A stretch of DNA of 60,000 bases from Symsagittifera roscoffensis (GCF_963678635.1 NC_087063.1:38642759-38702758), one strand, 5' to 3'. Counted from the stretch's first letter, positions 34,756-44,945 are shown. Notes: generated by a model from the letters alone, not told the origin. A program made the numbers and translations.

Positions 34756-35808
34756 TCATTTTTGCAAAAAACAAGGGATCGTACGCAAAAAATATAGAAG
34801 TTTTGGCATGCTAAAGCAATTTTTCAGGAGGTAAAAACCATAATGGGCGTCTAGTTTGTCAATGACATCCGAGATTTTTTCAAGCTCCTTAATTTTTTTG
34901 TCGAGCAATTCTTTTCGGCAAAGTTCGCCGATTGGAGATCCTAAAATGAGGATTTCTTCTTTTGTTTTTATTTTTATTTTGGGGCATATTTTTCGAAATT
35001 GTGTTAAAATTGAATTATACTGTGTACTAGTAGTCGGTCCCAAAAAACAAGGTTCACACTTCTCAGTGTTTAAGCTCAGGCCGTAAATTTGTTCCGATTT
35101 CAGAATGTGTTTAAGGTCCCGGAGTACTACCTTATAGTCGTCGGCTAAATTCCCATCATCTAAATACCAGATGTTAATTTTCGACTCCAACTGTTTGACT
35201 AGTGTATGAATTGTTTCCGCAAAAAGGGGTGGGGCTTCAGGATCACCTTGCTGAGTTCCGTCTTCTGACATTATGACAGAGTTTCCGTAAAAAAGGTAAC
35301 TAGGTTTACCATACGCGCAATGGGTGTAATTATACAATTCGGGGCGATTTAAATAAATATGATTCAGCATTGTTTCTCTGTTTAAAGAGTTAAAGGCATT
35401 CTTAAAATCTAGTTTTAAAAGAACAGTGCATTTTGGATTGTCGTCGCGTTCAATTAGGTTTCGAAACGAGTGCGCAGCTATTTCTGCTCCTCGTTTGGTA
35501 CCGCATCCTACCTGTACGTTTCCGAAAAATTTTTGTCGCTCGGAGAGGGCCTTGCTTCCAGCTCATTTAGACGCGATACGTCTCAGCGTTTTGCCTATGG
35601 CAATCGGTCTCAACCCTCCGTCTATCTTTATGAGGGCGATAAGCTTTGCGCCAAAAAAGAAAGGTCTTAGTGGTTCGGGTATTTTGCCATCTCCAATGAG
35701 GTTTATCAGCTTAGTAAGCGATTTCAGAAAATTAAGTCCTGCACTGTCATTCGACTTACTAACAAGATCTTTAAAAATTTGAGGAACTATTTTATCAGGA
35801 CCTGCTGC
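34756..35808 (-). pseudogene. Family A reverse transcriptase domain
   Basis: Reading on from the TGA: AAGPDKIVPQIFKDLV, then LRPIAIGKTLRRIASK, then LLKLDFKNAFNSLNRETM (palm motif A, catalytic Asp), GTQQGDPEAPPLFAETI (motif B) and INIWYLDDGNLADDYK (motif C, YLDD), then GLSLNTEKCEP and ILGSPIGE. All catalytic residues are visible. A frameshift after FLRTIPCFLQK moves the thumb (FLERYDKLLRNSL) to another frame. A second shift falls in GG(L)GVSSARLLALPAF, where one G of GGTGGCTTGGG is missing compared with the copy at 28590. Confidence 0.85.
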
Positions 35809-35811
35809 TCA

Positions 35812-36564
35812 TCCGTTTGGAAAGGACATTATCGCTTTGTATAGGTCGAAATCGGTTGCAAAAAAAATATCCAACTTTTCTGGATTTGGAGCTGCAAATT
35901 TGGCTCGCTGCGGGTGCTTAGACAACAATTTTCGATAGTTATCAGTTGAAAAAGGAGCATTTTTGTCATCCGAAGCAGCAAGCTCTATTCTTCCCTTCAA
36001 ATTTCCTTCATCGAGCTTACTACTTATTAACTTTATTCTCTGCTCGAGGCCACTCAGAGGCGGGCTTGAAACTTGGGGATTGGGTTTTGGAAGTGACACG
36101 TCATTTGCTTGAGTTTTTTTGTTTATCAAAGAGCACATGCTTGTGGTCTGTTTGCGTCCACTTCTTTTAGGTTGCTCCAAAAAAAACAAGAACGATGTTA
36201 AAAAAATTAGCCACTTTGTAACATCTTCTACATTGTAGACGATGTCATTTATTTTGTCCGACAGACTTTCCGCCAAGGGAACACGCGAGTCTTTTGGTAC
36301 TCTCTTGAGTACTCTGACATTTGAGATGGCTGTATTAACATAATTGTCTAGCACTAAATCATTACCTATTGTTGCTTTATTAACAGAATTTACATCAACG
36401 CATAAAGGACACTGAAAAAATTGGGTTTTCTTAGAGTCGCTAAGAGAAATATTTACACAACTGATATGATACCAACTAGAACAACAATCACATCTAATCC
36501 AATTTATCAGTCCTGAAGGTTTAAAGCAATCTTTGCTTGTACACTCTTTGTTATTTTTCCTCAT
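35812..36564 (-). pseudogene. Family A N-terminal region with PHD-like finger
   Basis: An open frame of 251 codons. Residues 8-55 hold C(x)nC, RCDCCSSWYHISC and FFQCPLC, the Cys4-His-Cys3 order of a PHD finger. A hydrophobic then basic linker follows, and near the end PNPEKLDIFFATDFDLYKAI, a pre-RT region. The frame stops at a TGA (35809-35811) exactly where RT elements read (S)AAGPDKI. The RT continues in the same frame after that stop, so one base change separates two halves of a single polyprotein. Confidence 0.75.
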
Positions 36565-36812
36565 CTTGACGCAGCATAAAGGTAAAAAAAGGATTTTGAC
36601 TGGACCTAGGGGACTGAACTAACCCATGATAAGCGGTTAGTGGGAATTTTACAAATCAGCAAATAAAAAAAAGACAACTAAATTAATTTAAAATTTAAAT
36701 TCGAATTATAAAAATCAAAAACAAGGAACAATCTCACCCGAGCTCAATAGGTCCAGCGGCGCACCACCAGGATCCTCAAGCCAGTTCCTTTTCTGCACTG
36801 CCCGTCACTGCC

Positions 36813-36822
36813 CATCAATTAA
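36813..36822. repeat. 10-bp target-site duplication of family A, copy 2
   Basis: ATCAATTAAG, identical to 33428-33437. The empty site is at 54523-54535. Confidence 0.85.
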
Positions 36823-38213
36823 GAGGGCCCGTCACACTGTTAGCCTAATTTTTGTGATAATAAATAGTTTCAGATAAAATTGATATACTGGGACAGCCGT
36901 CGTGGTCCCCTGCAAATTACTTTGACTGGATTGTTTTACCGCTCGTGGACACTACTAAGGACTGAAACTTCTAGGGCAAATGAGGATAGGAAAAGGTACG
37001 AGGAGATACTAATGAAAGCAAGATCACTGGTGCAAAAAGAAATTGACGAACAGTGGTGGGCATCCATTTTCCGCTTCCTGAGGCGTCAAGTTGAGGCAAG
37101 CTTAATGACAACATCAGAAAACCATAGAAAAAAGTTAGAAAAACTGTCCGAGAGACAAAATAAACCTCTTGGGGGGAGAAATGAGCAATCAGATAAGGTA
37201 CTTGATAACATTAACATTTAACTGCCTGAATGGGTATATGAAGTGCTATCAATGGGCCCGAAGCATCCGATTAGAGAAAAATTTAACGTAACACTTTTTG
37301 GCGGATATCGACATTTTCCTCTCACAATTGAAAAATCAAAAAACATCCGGTGAAACGTTATGTGAAATAGAAGGCATATGCAAAAAGGCATATGCAAAAA
37401 ACGTAAGGCAAACACCAAGAGACAAAGCCGTTGAAAAAACGAGAAAATATCTCAAAGACAATGTGTTGCTGGCTGTGCCTTTTGATAAGGGGTTGGTTTT
37501 TGCATAATGAGGAAACAAACGTATGAATCAAAGCTGGAATCCTGGTTGCAATCTGCTCAATTTGTGAAAAAAGATGCCACCACTGATAAGGTTATACTGA
37601 AAATTGAGAAGGAACTTAACAAAGAATTACTAGCCATGAACAAAAGAGACGAGATAAGTGATCAGTAATATTCTAAGATGAGGTCAACAGGGGGGCAACC
37701 GGCCCGTTTGTACGGCTTAGCTAAGGTACACAAGGTTGAGACACCCCTACGACCAGTACTATCACTTCCAGGCAGCTCGTATGAGAATCTTAACAAAAAT
37801 TTTTTGACAACATCGATGGAGCAAATATAGAAACCAATACTGATGAGGCTAGAGAAACAATTGAAAACATTGATCTAGATCCGGATGAAACCATAATATC
37901 TCTTGATGTGAAAAGTTTGTACACCAACGTTCCCCTGAAGGAGGCAATCGAAATTGCTTTACAGAAACTGTACAGCCAAGAGTCTCCTCCTAAAATTCAA
38001 AGAGCCACCATGAAAAGGCTTTTGAATATGGCGGTCAGCAAAGTATGTTTCAAGTGTAATGATTCATGGTATGTACAAGTTGATGGTTTAGCAATGGGAG
38101 CGTCCCTCGCTGTAATTCTGGCAAACTTACGGCTGAAAGAGTACGAGTTTGCTCAAAGACAAGAAATACCGGTGGGAACGGAGGAACAGCAAATTAATGA
38201 CAAAAACGGCTTG

Positions 38214-38360
38214 TGCGCATGTTGCAGCAGTAGAGTCACATATAGATCAAAGGTGGTTGAATGCGAGAGCTGTCGAAACTGGTATCATCTAAATTGCGGA
38301 AAAATATCCGATGACGTATACGCATCAATAACCGAGATAGTCTGGTACTGTGAAGGCTGC
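38214..38360 (+). other. PHD finger inserted in the Penelope RT, left copy
   Basis: Residues 103-151 of the frame at 37908-38630 carry C103-x2-C106, C119-x2-C122, H127-x2-C130 and C148-x2-C151. This is the exact PHD spacing, with the conserved Trp-Tyr before the His (NWYHLNC). It lies between RT motif B (AMGASLAV) and motif C (YVDD), where other Penelope RTs known to me have only a short loop. All eight metal ligands are kept in the second copy at 44946-45092. Confidence 0.85.
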
Positions 38361-38976
38361 TGCCGAGCTAAGAACAAGGAGAAGGTTATTTCCCAGGTGA
38401 AATTGTTCCTCAGGTATGTGGATGACATTGTTAGAACAGTCAGAGGGGAGCCGAGTTGTCTTCTCGATGCCGCCAATTCTCTTCATCCAAATTTGCAGTT
38501 CACTCTAGAGAAAACCTATTCGGAGGGTAATTTGCCGTTCCTGGTTTTGAACATAAATGTATCGCAGGGTAGGCGTGTAACTTGCAGTTGGTATCAAAAA
38601 CCAACAGATACAGTGACTATACTAAACTAAAGAAGCTGCGCCCCAACTCAGTATAAGCGTAGTGTTATTCAAGGCACTGTACACAGTGTTTTTATGAGAT
38701 CATCTAGCTGGCAGCAATTTGATAAGGCTATGGAAACTAATAGGGCGCAATGGCTGACAAATCAGTACCCTGAAAATTGGTCCGCAAAGGTGGCTTCAGA
38801 CGCCTTGTGCAAGATCATCGAGATAGTGAGAGGCGTTTGTCAGTTCAATCGCCAAAGGATGTGAAGCCCTCAATGCAGATGGTGCAATATAGAGGTAACC
38901 AGAGCCAATATTTTGCTAACAGGTTACAAAAATTAACTAACGTTCAAGTGGTTTTCACCACGAGAAAACTAGAATC

Positions 38977-39303
38977 ATGAAGTCAGCATTTTCTAATGAA
39001 CTCAAGTCAAGAGTGGTTTATAAACTGTCATGTAGTGGATGCACTTCCACCTATGTCGGACAAAATGTTCGACATTTGACCACTAGAATTGAGGAACATA
39101 AGAAAGCAGACTCACCGGTAGGCCTCAACCTTCAGCAATGCCAACTTGAGGGAAATAGCGCAGATCTTAGTTGGGAAATTATAGATAGGTCAAACAACCA
39201 AACAAAACTGCTAACACTAGAGGCAATACATATCAGAAAAGGGAAACCGGGCTTGAATACGCGTGATGATTTTAGGAGCAGGGAGTTAACACTGAAAATT
39301 TAG
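38977..39303 (+). pseudogene. GIY-YIG endonuclease domain of the left Penelope element
   Basis: 108 codons. VYKLSCSGC...TYVGQ is the GIY-YIG pair, followed by RHLTTRIEEHKK with the catalytic Arg and His, then LLTLEAIHI with the metal-binding Glu and GLNTRDD with the conserved Asn. This domain nicks DNA to prime reverse transcription in Penelope-like elements. The domain itself is intact, but it is out of frame with the RT. Confidence 0.92.
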
Positions 39304-39585
39304 TTTCCAAATTTTTTTTGGTTTTTTTTTAAAACGTACATGTCTAAATCGAAATTATGACTCAGAAACTTCCAGACACACTAATTCAAAAATGTTTTAT
39401 TTATTTGAGAGGTTAAAAGTATTTTAACCTTAATAGTAATTTAGAGGTGAACTGTGATTGGCTAATTTTTTATCATGATGGTTTAGAACCAAATTGTATG
39501 TGATTTATTGTAAATAATTTTTGTAAATTGATGTTTTATCGTCATTTAGATTAGTTTTTTGTAAAAACCCTGACGATGCACATAG

Positions 39586-40796
39586 TTGCGAAAAAGTTTG
39601 AAATTTACTTTTAAGCAAAAATTCCTTCACATGATTGTAATTGGAGCAAGCTTCCTCAGAAGGACCCTTGACTACCTACCCTACGATCTAAGGGTAAATT
39701 ATCGAAGATTCACTTTTGCAAAATCGGGACTAAGCCTCTACCCAAACAACGTGAGTAAATTCAAAAAATTGCAGTAGTTACTTACAAAAGGTTCCCCAAA
39801 GTCCAGAGAAATCATTCTCTGGCACGACGTGATAAACAATAGTATCACAAAGCATCCCAAAAACTTTAATACGAAGTGTTCCCCGGAGCAGTTAACTGAA
39901 ATCATCACGAATTTACAGCATCAAATAGCTGTGATCACATACATTTGTCGAAACGGTACCCCTCACATTTTTGAAAGTTTACGGAAAACGAAACCTCTCA
40001 TCTTCGACGCGATAAAACAACTTCTTCCTAAAGAAAAACAAAACGACACCAATACAGTTGTTGCCCTCTCTAAACTACATCCCCCTCCGTCTCTTGAGCT
40101 GAAGTTGCTCAACAAAGTACTTTCGAAACGTCACAACCTTCGTTCACTAGTACTTCAGCAAAGATCAAAATTCAGAGTACGCGCCACCAAATCAAAGAGA
40201 GCAGCAGCAAAGAAAAAACAAGCAGCCCAATCCTCATCGCACTAATTCTGGTGAGTCTGATTTTCTTGAGACTGGTCTCTCCTGAGGTTTTTTATACCTT
40301 GTAGTGATAGTTCCAGGAAACATTTGTGTCCTGGGAAATATCTGAGGTTTTATTCCTTGGAGTATCAGTCCAAGGGAATCAAAAAACTCAATAAATCTTA
40401 TCTAGACTGATCTTCTCCCGAGGTTTTATACCTTTGTACGTCAGTTCTGAGAAGATTTTTGAGCAATATGGGCTCAGAAGATAGACCCAGAAATGCTAGC
40501 GTCTCCCAAGCAACTGAGAAATCTTGTAAAACTTGCAAAAAGCCGATCACCAACAAACTTCAAATCTTAATTGCATTGCCTGTGGCGATGATACCCACAT
40601 GACAAAAACATGCACTGGAATATCTGAAACTGCCATCCTCGGTATTTCGGAGATCAGTCATAACACCCTCCTGCTCTGTAACTGTTGTTTTGGAAACAAT
40701 AGGAAAGAGTCGATGATCAACGATTTGATGCAAACCCGTCCATCCATTGCCAAAATAAAACTAAATGAAATCACCGAACAATTCTCTACATTTAAA
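39586..40796 (+). pseudogene. CR1-like LINE ORF1, left copy (SGNH-like + PHD)
   Basis: First block (39586-40245): FLHMIVIGASFLRRTLDYLP then, after a shift, WHDVINNSITKHP ... SKLHPPPSLELKLLNKVLSK and a basic tail KSKRAAAKKKQ. This resembles the SGNH-esterase-like ORF1 module. Second block (about 40510-40796): CKTC, then NCIACGDDTHMTKTCTG, then LLLCNCCFG (a PHD-like finger), then a coiled coil INDLMQTRPSIAKIKLNEIT. Esterase and PHD modules in ORF1 are known from CR1-like LINEs. The copy is cut at 40796. A stem-loop cluster lies between the blocks. Confidence 0.65.
40268..40456 (+). other. Cluster of stem-loops between ORF1 modules, left copy
   Basis: Four inverted repeats in a row: GAGAC-TG-GTCTC (40268-40279); TTCCAGGA...TCCTGGGAA (40311-40337); CCTTGGA-N7-TCCAAGG (40355-40375); ATCTTCTC-N31-GAGAAGAT (40410-40456). 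The motif GAGGTTTTATACCTTG and its variants recurs at 40284, 40344 and 40420. No coding is seen here. The same structure is at 42730-42922 in reverse. Confidence 0.7.
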
Positions 40797-41412
40797 ATAG
40801 TACACTAAGATAGTACACAATATTTTTTAGAATAAAGCTTAAAGTAGATTTGTTTAAAGTAGGTTTGTTTTGCCGATCAATACGCCGTTTTAAGGTTCGT
40901 TCTCTTTTTAGCATGTGAGACGTACTTGGTGTCACCCACGGGGGGTGAGTTGATCTGTGTGATGTAAGCTTGGGTACGTTGTTCTTTATTTTGTCCCATA
41001 ACCATGCATACCACTGACGCAGGAGCTCATTTACACTACTGTAACAAAACGGTATGAAAGGTTTGTCTTTTATTTTTTATTTATCGTCGTCCAATCGGCT
41101 CTGTTAAATTTCAGACTTTCACCTTTGTTTATTTCTTTGATACTGGCTTCCATGTTAATTGTTGCAGAGTAAGCATAATGATCTGAGCATGAAACTTTGT
41201 CAATGCTTTATGCGTTTGTTGCTGTTTGGTCCGTATGCCAGTTGAGTATCACTCCAGGGTTGTTTGTTAAAAAAACATCAAGCTGTTTTTTTTGGAGTTG
41301 AATAATTGTTCATAGTCAAGTTCAATGAGCTTTTTTAACACTGCTTTTTCATATTCGTCCTATGAGTGCATCATTTTCCAATTTGTGCCTTCATATGAGT
41401 GCATCATTTCCA

Positions 41413-41513
41413 AGCCGCTGAAAATGATACTCAAGAGCAACAAAACGTGCAAGAAATTTGAGTACAACGAGCGCGAGCGGGAAATAGAGAACGGTAGCTT
41501 TAGCCCATTAATT
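41413..41513 (+). mobile_element. 101-bp fragment of family B inside the LINE
   Basis: AAGCCGCTGAAAATGAT through TAGCCCATTAATTCT nearly duplicates 47923-48019 and its inverse in the left arm (the [16 protein letters not shown] segment). It has no element ends. The 20-bp phrase TATGAGTGCATCATTTCCAA occurs twice just to its left (with one extra T in the first copy). Confidence 0.85.
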
Positions 41514-41991
41514 CTTTTTTCCAATTTCCACTTTCTTCGTCATATTGGTAAAGGACAAGGTCCCTTAGCCTTAGGTTTTTAGCTGATAGGCCAATTTCTA
41601 TCATTGTTTGTCTTTTCATAAGAAGTTTGTTCTCAATCAGAAAATCACTTGGGCTGAGCTCTTTTGACACAAAAAGAGTTTTGTCGTAGTTTTTCAATTT
41701 TTCCAGGGACATTAGTATCAGTCGTTTTCGCCACTCTTTTGTTATAATTACGACTACTGTGCGTGGCCTTTTTCCTTATTCATATTTTCCTAAACGATTT
41801 AAATCTGTGATTTTTGCTTCAACTGTTAAGAACGCAAACAATTTTTTCACCTCCTACAAGTCGTATTCGTGTCTATCTCTTGAATTTTTTGAGTACAGTT
41901 CAAGCAGTCCTCTTATGCGGATTTTGTTATAGCTTGATTCTGGTTTGTTTAAGGCATGTTGCTTTGGCTCATTTCTGTTTTGTGGTTTTTT

Positions 41992-42142
41992 GTTTGTTTC
42001 ATCTATCTTTTGCTTAAGTGAATCTATCTCTTGTTTAAATGTAGAGAATTGTTCGGTGATTTCATTTAGTTTTATTCTGGCAATGGATGGACGGGTTTGC
42101 ATCAAATCGTTGATCATCGACTCTTTCCTTATGTTTCCAAAA
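41992..42142. repeat. 151-bp sequence left of the N gap
   Basis: Runs from GTTTGTTTCATC to TTTCCAAAA and is repeated in the same orientation at 42343-42493, with no difference I could find. The left copy ends at the first N, and the right copy starts at the last N. Confidence 0.97.
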
Positions 42143-42342
42143 NNNNNNNNNNNNNNNNNNNNNNNNNNNNNNNNNNNNNNNNNNNNNNNNNNNNNNNNNN
42201 NNNNNNNNNNNNNNNNNNNNNNNNNNNNNNNNNNNNNNNNNNNNNNNNNNNNNNNNNNNNNNNNNNNNNNNNNNNNNNNNNNNNNNNNNNNNNNNNNNNN
42301 NNNNNNNNNNNNNNNNNNNNNNNNNNNNNNNNNNNNNNNNNN
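42143..42342. other. Assembly gap of 200 N
   Basis: Exactly 200 undetermined bases, a round scaffold-gap size. Open frames that cross it are meaningless. Confidence 0.99.
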
Positions 42343-42493
42343 GTTTGTTTCATCTATCTTTTGCTTAAGTGAATCTATCTCTTGTTTAAATGTAGAGAAT
42401 TGTTCGGTGATTTCATTTAGTTTTATTCTGGCAATGGATGGACGGGTTTGCATCAAATCGTTGATCATCGACTCTTTCCTTATGTTTCCAAAA
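42343..42493. repeat. 151-bp sequence right of the N gap
   Basis: Direct copy of 41992-42142. The LINE reading continues normally if one copy plus the gap is removed. Confidence 0.97.
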
Positions 42494-42729
42494 CAACAGT
42501 TACAGAGCAGGAGGGTGTTCTGACTGATCTCCAGAATTCCAAGGATGGCAGTTTCAGATATTCCAGTGCATGTTTTTTGTCATGTGCATATAATCGCCAC
42601 AGGCAATGCAATTAAAGATTTTACTTTTGTTGGTGATCGGCTTTTTGCAAGTTTTACAAGACTTCTCAGATGCTTGGGAGACGCTAGCATTTCTGGGTCT
42701 ATCTTCTGAGCCCATATTGTTCAAAAATC

Positions 42730-42922
42730 TTCTCAGAACTGACGTACAAAGGTATAAAACCTCGGGAGAAGATCAGTCTAGATAAGATTTATTGAGTTTT
42801 TTGATTCCCTTGGACTGATATTCCAAGGAATAAAAACCTCAGATATTTCCCAGGACACAAATGTTTCCTGGAACTATCACTACAAGGTATAAAAAACCTC
42901 AGGAGAGACCAGTCTCAAGAAA
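42730..42922 (-). other. Cluster of stem-loops between ORF1 modules, right copy
   Basis: Reverse complement of 40268-40456. The stems GAGAC/GTCTC, CCTTGGA/TCCAAGG and ATCTTCTC/GAGAAGAT are all kept. Confidence 0.7.
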
Positions 42923-44585
42923 ATCAGACTCACCAGAATTAGTGCGATGAGGATTGGGCTGCTTGTTTTTTCTTTGCTGCTGCTCTCTTTGATTTGGTGG
43001 CGCGTACTCTGAATTTTGATCTTTGCTGAAGTACTAGTGAACGAAGGTTGTGACGTTTCGAAAGTACTTTGTTGAGCAACTTCAGCTCAAGAGACGGAGG
43101 GGGATGTAGTTTAGAGAGGGCAACAACTGTATTGGTGTCGTTTTGTTTTTTCTTTAGGAAGAAGTTGTTTTATCGCGTCGAAGATGAGAGGTTTCGTTTT
43201 CCGTAAATTTTCAAAAATGTGAGGGGTACCGTTTCGACAAATGTATGTGATCACAGCTATTTGATGCTGTAAATTCGTGATGATTTCAGTTAACTGCTCC
43301 GGGGAACACTTCGTATTAAAGTTTTTGGGATGCTTTGTGATACTATTGTTTATCACGTCGTGCCAGAGAATGATTTCTCTGGACTTTGGGGAACCTTTTG
43401 TAAGTAACTACTGCAATTTTTTGAATTTACTCACGTTGTTTGGGTAGAGGCTTAGTCCCCGATTTTGCAAAAGTGAATCTTCGATAATTTACCCTTAGAT
43501 CGTAGGGTAGGTAGTCAAGGGTCCTTCTGAGGAAGCTTGCTCCAATTACAATCATGTGAAGGAATTTTTGCTTAAAAGTAAATTTCAAACTTTTTCGCAA
43601 CTATGTGCATCGTCAGGGTTTTTACAAAAAACTAATCTAAATGACGATAAAACATCAATTTACAAAAATTATTTACAATAAATCACATACAATTTGGTTC
43701 TAAACCATCATGATAAAAAATTAGCCAATCACAGTTCACCTCTAAATTACTATTAAGGTTAAAATACTTTTAACCTCTCAAATAAATAAAACATTTTTGA
43801 ATTAGTGTGTCTGGAAGTTTCTGAGTCATAATTTCGATTTAGACATGTACGTTTTAAAAAAAAAACCAAAAAAAATTTGGAAACTAAATTTTCAGTGTTA
43901 ACTCCCTGCTCCTAAAATCATCACGCGTATTCAAGCCCGGTTTCCCTTTTCTGATATGTATTGCCTCTAGTGTTAGCAGTTTTGTTTGGTTGTTTGACCT
44001 ATCTATAATTTCCCAACTAAGATCTGCGCTATTTCCCTCAAGTTGGCATTGCTGAAGGTTGAGGCCTACCGGTGAGTCTGCTTTCTTATGTTCCTCAATT
44101 CTAGTGGTCAAATGTCGAACATTTTGTCCGACATAGGTGGAAGTGCATCCACTACATGACAGTTTATAAACCACTCTTGACTTGAGTTCATTAGAAAATG
44201 CTGACTTCATGATTCTAGTTTTCTCGTGGTGAAAACCACTTGAACGTTAGTTAATTTTTGTAACCTGTTAGCAAAATATTGGCTCTGGTTACCTCTATAT
44301 TGCACAATCAGCTTTGAGGGCTTCACATCCTTTGGTGATTGAACTGACAAACACCTCTCATTACTATCTCGATGATCTTGCACAAGGCGTATGAAGCCAC
44401 CTTTGCGGACCAATTTTCAGGGTATGATTGTCAGCCATTGCACCCTATTAGTTTCCATAGCCTTATCAAATTGCTCCAAGCTAGATGTACTCATAAAAAC
44501 CCTGTGTACAGTGCCTTGGATAACACTACGCTTATACTGGGTTGGGGCGCAGCTTCTATAGTTCAGTATAGTCCCTGTATCTGTT

Positions 44586-44850
44586 GGTTTTTGATACCAA
44601 CTGCAAATTACACGCCTACCCTGCGATACATTTATTTTCAAATCCTGGAACGGCAAATTACCCTCCGAATTAGTTTTCTCTAGAGTGAACTGCAAAATTG
44701 GATGAAGAGAATTTTGCGGCATCGAGAAGAGGGGGGCCGGTTTTTGATACCAACTGCAAATTACACGCCTACCCTGCGATACATTTATGTTCAAATCCTG
44801 GAACGGCAAATTACCCTCCGAATTAGTTTTCTCTAGAGTGAACTGCAAAA
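44586..44850. repeat. In-frame tandem duplication in the right Penelope RT
   Basis: GGTTTTTGATACCAACTGC through GAGTGAACTGCAAAA occurs at 44586-44697 and 44739-44850 (112 bp each, period 153). The encoded FTLEKTNSEGNLPFQDL...SWYQKP is thus present twice. The left element has it once. Confidence 0.95.
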
Positions 44851-44945
44851 ATCGGCTCCCCTCTGACTGTTCTAAGAATGTCATCCACATACCTGAGGAA
44901 CAGTTTCACCTGGGGAGTAACCTTCTCCTTGTTCTTAGCTCGGCA

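Larger units (their letters stand above)
33438..36812 (-). mobile_element. Family A non-LTR retroelement (PHD + RT + nuclease), 3375 bp
   Basis: The element lies between two copies of ATCAATTAAG. The other arm (54523-54535) carries the same site uninterrupted, so both ends are fixed. On the minus strand it encodes a PHD-like finger, an RT with WYLDDG and a C-terminal nuclease-like domain, with one in-frame TGA and at least two frameshifts. The 5' end starts GGGCAGTGACGGGCAGTGCA, and the 3' end has no poly(A). The WYLDDG RT with a [11 protein letters not shown] domain is a type common in invertebrate genomes. Its formal clade needs a tree. It sits about 75 bp upstream of the U1-70K ATG, in the same orientation as the gene. 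Confidence 0.9.
36823..39303 (+). mobile_element. Penelope-like retroelement, left copy (RT with PHD insert + GIY-YIG)
   Basis: Plus-strand pieces. 36880-37218: N-terminal region. 37219-37507: EWVYEVLSMGPKHPIREKF and NVLLAVPFDKG, typical of Penelope N-termini. 37681-37800: RLYGLAKVHK and PLRPVLSLPGSSYENLNK. 37908-38630: SLYTNVPLKEAI (motif A region), GLAMGASLAVILANLRLKEYE (motif B; shown here to family level), then a PHD finger, then FLRYVDDI (motif C). 38977-39303: GIY-YIG nuclease. The order RT then GIY-YIG is canonical Penelope/Poseidon/Neptune-like. Several stops and shifts, including a small deletion near 37798, inactivate it. The same insertion next to U1-70K exon 1 is seen in the right arm. 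Confidence 0.92.
40815..43590 (-). pseudogene. CR1-like LINE, right copy (ORF1 plus start of ORF2 linker)
   Basis: On the minus strand, from 43.59 kb: SGNH-like block, stem-loop cluster, PHD-like finger (42690-42500), coiled coil KQEIDSLKQKIDETN, then SSYNKIRIRGLLELYSK (RRM-like ORF1p segment), RQTMIEIGLSAKNLRLRDLV, and finally VNELLRQWYAWLWDKIKNN with THPPWVTPSTSHMLKRERTL (about 41060-40880). The last is the basic PPW linker between the endonuclease and RT of LINEs. It stops at 40815, where it meets the left copy. An N gap and a 151-bp repeat interrupt it. Several shifts are present. Confidence 0.65.

Noticed and set aside
37841-37859. Hammerhead-ribozyme-like CTGATGAG...GAGAAAC in the Penelope element
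   Set aside because: Penelope-like elements can carry hammerheads, but this match lies in RT coding sequence (NTDEARET), and I see no stems I and III around it.
41854-42523. Long open frames across 42143-42342
   Set aside because: They cross the 200-N gap and read the duplicated flank twice.
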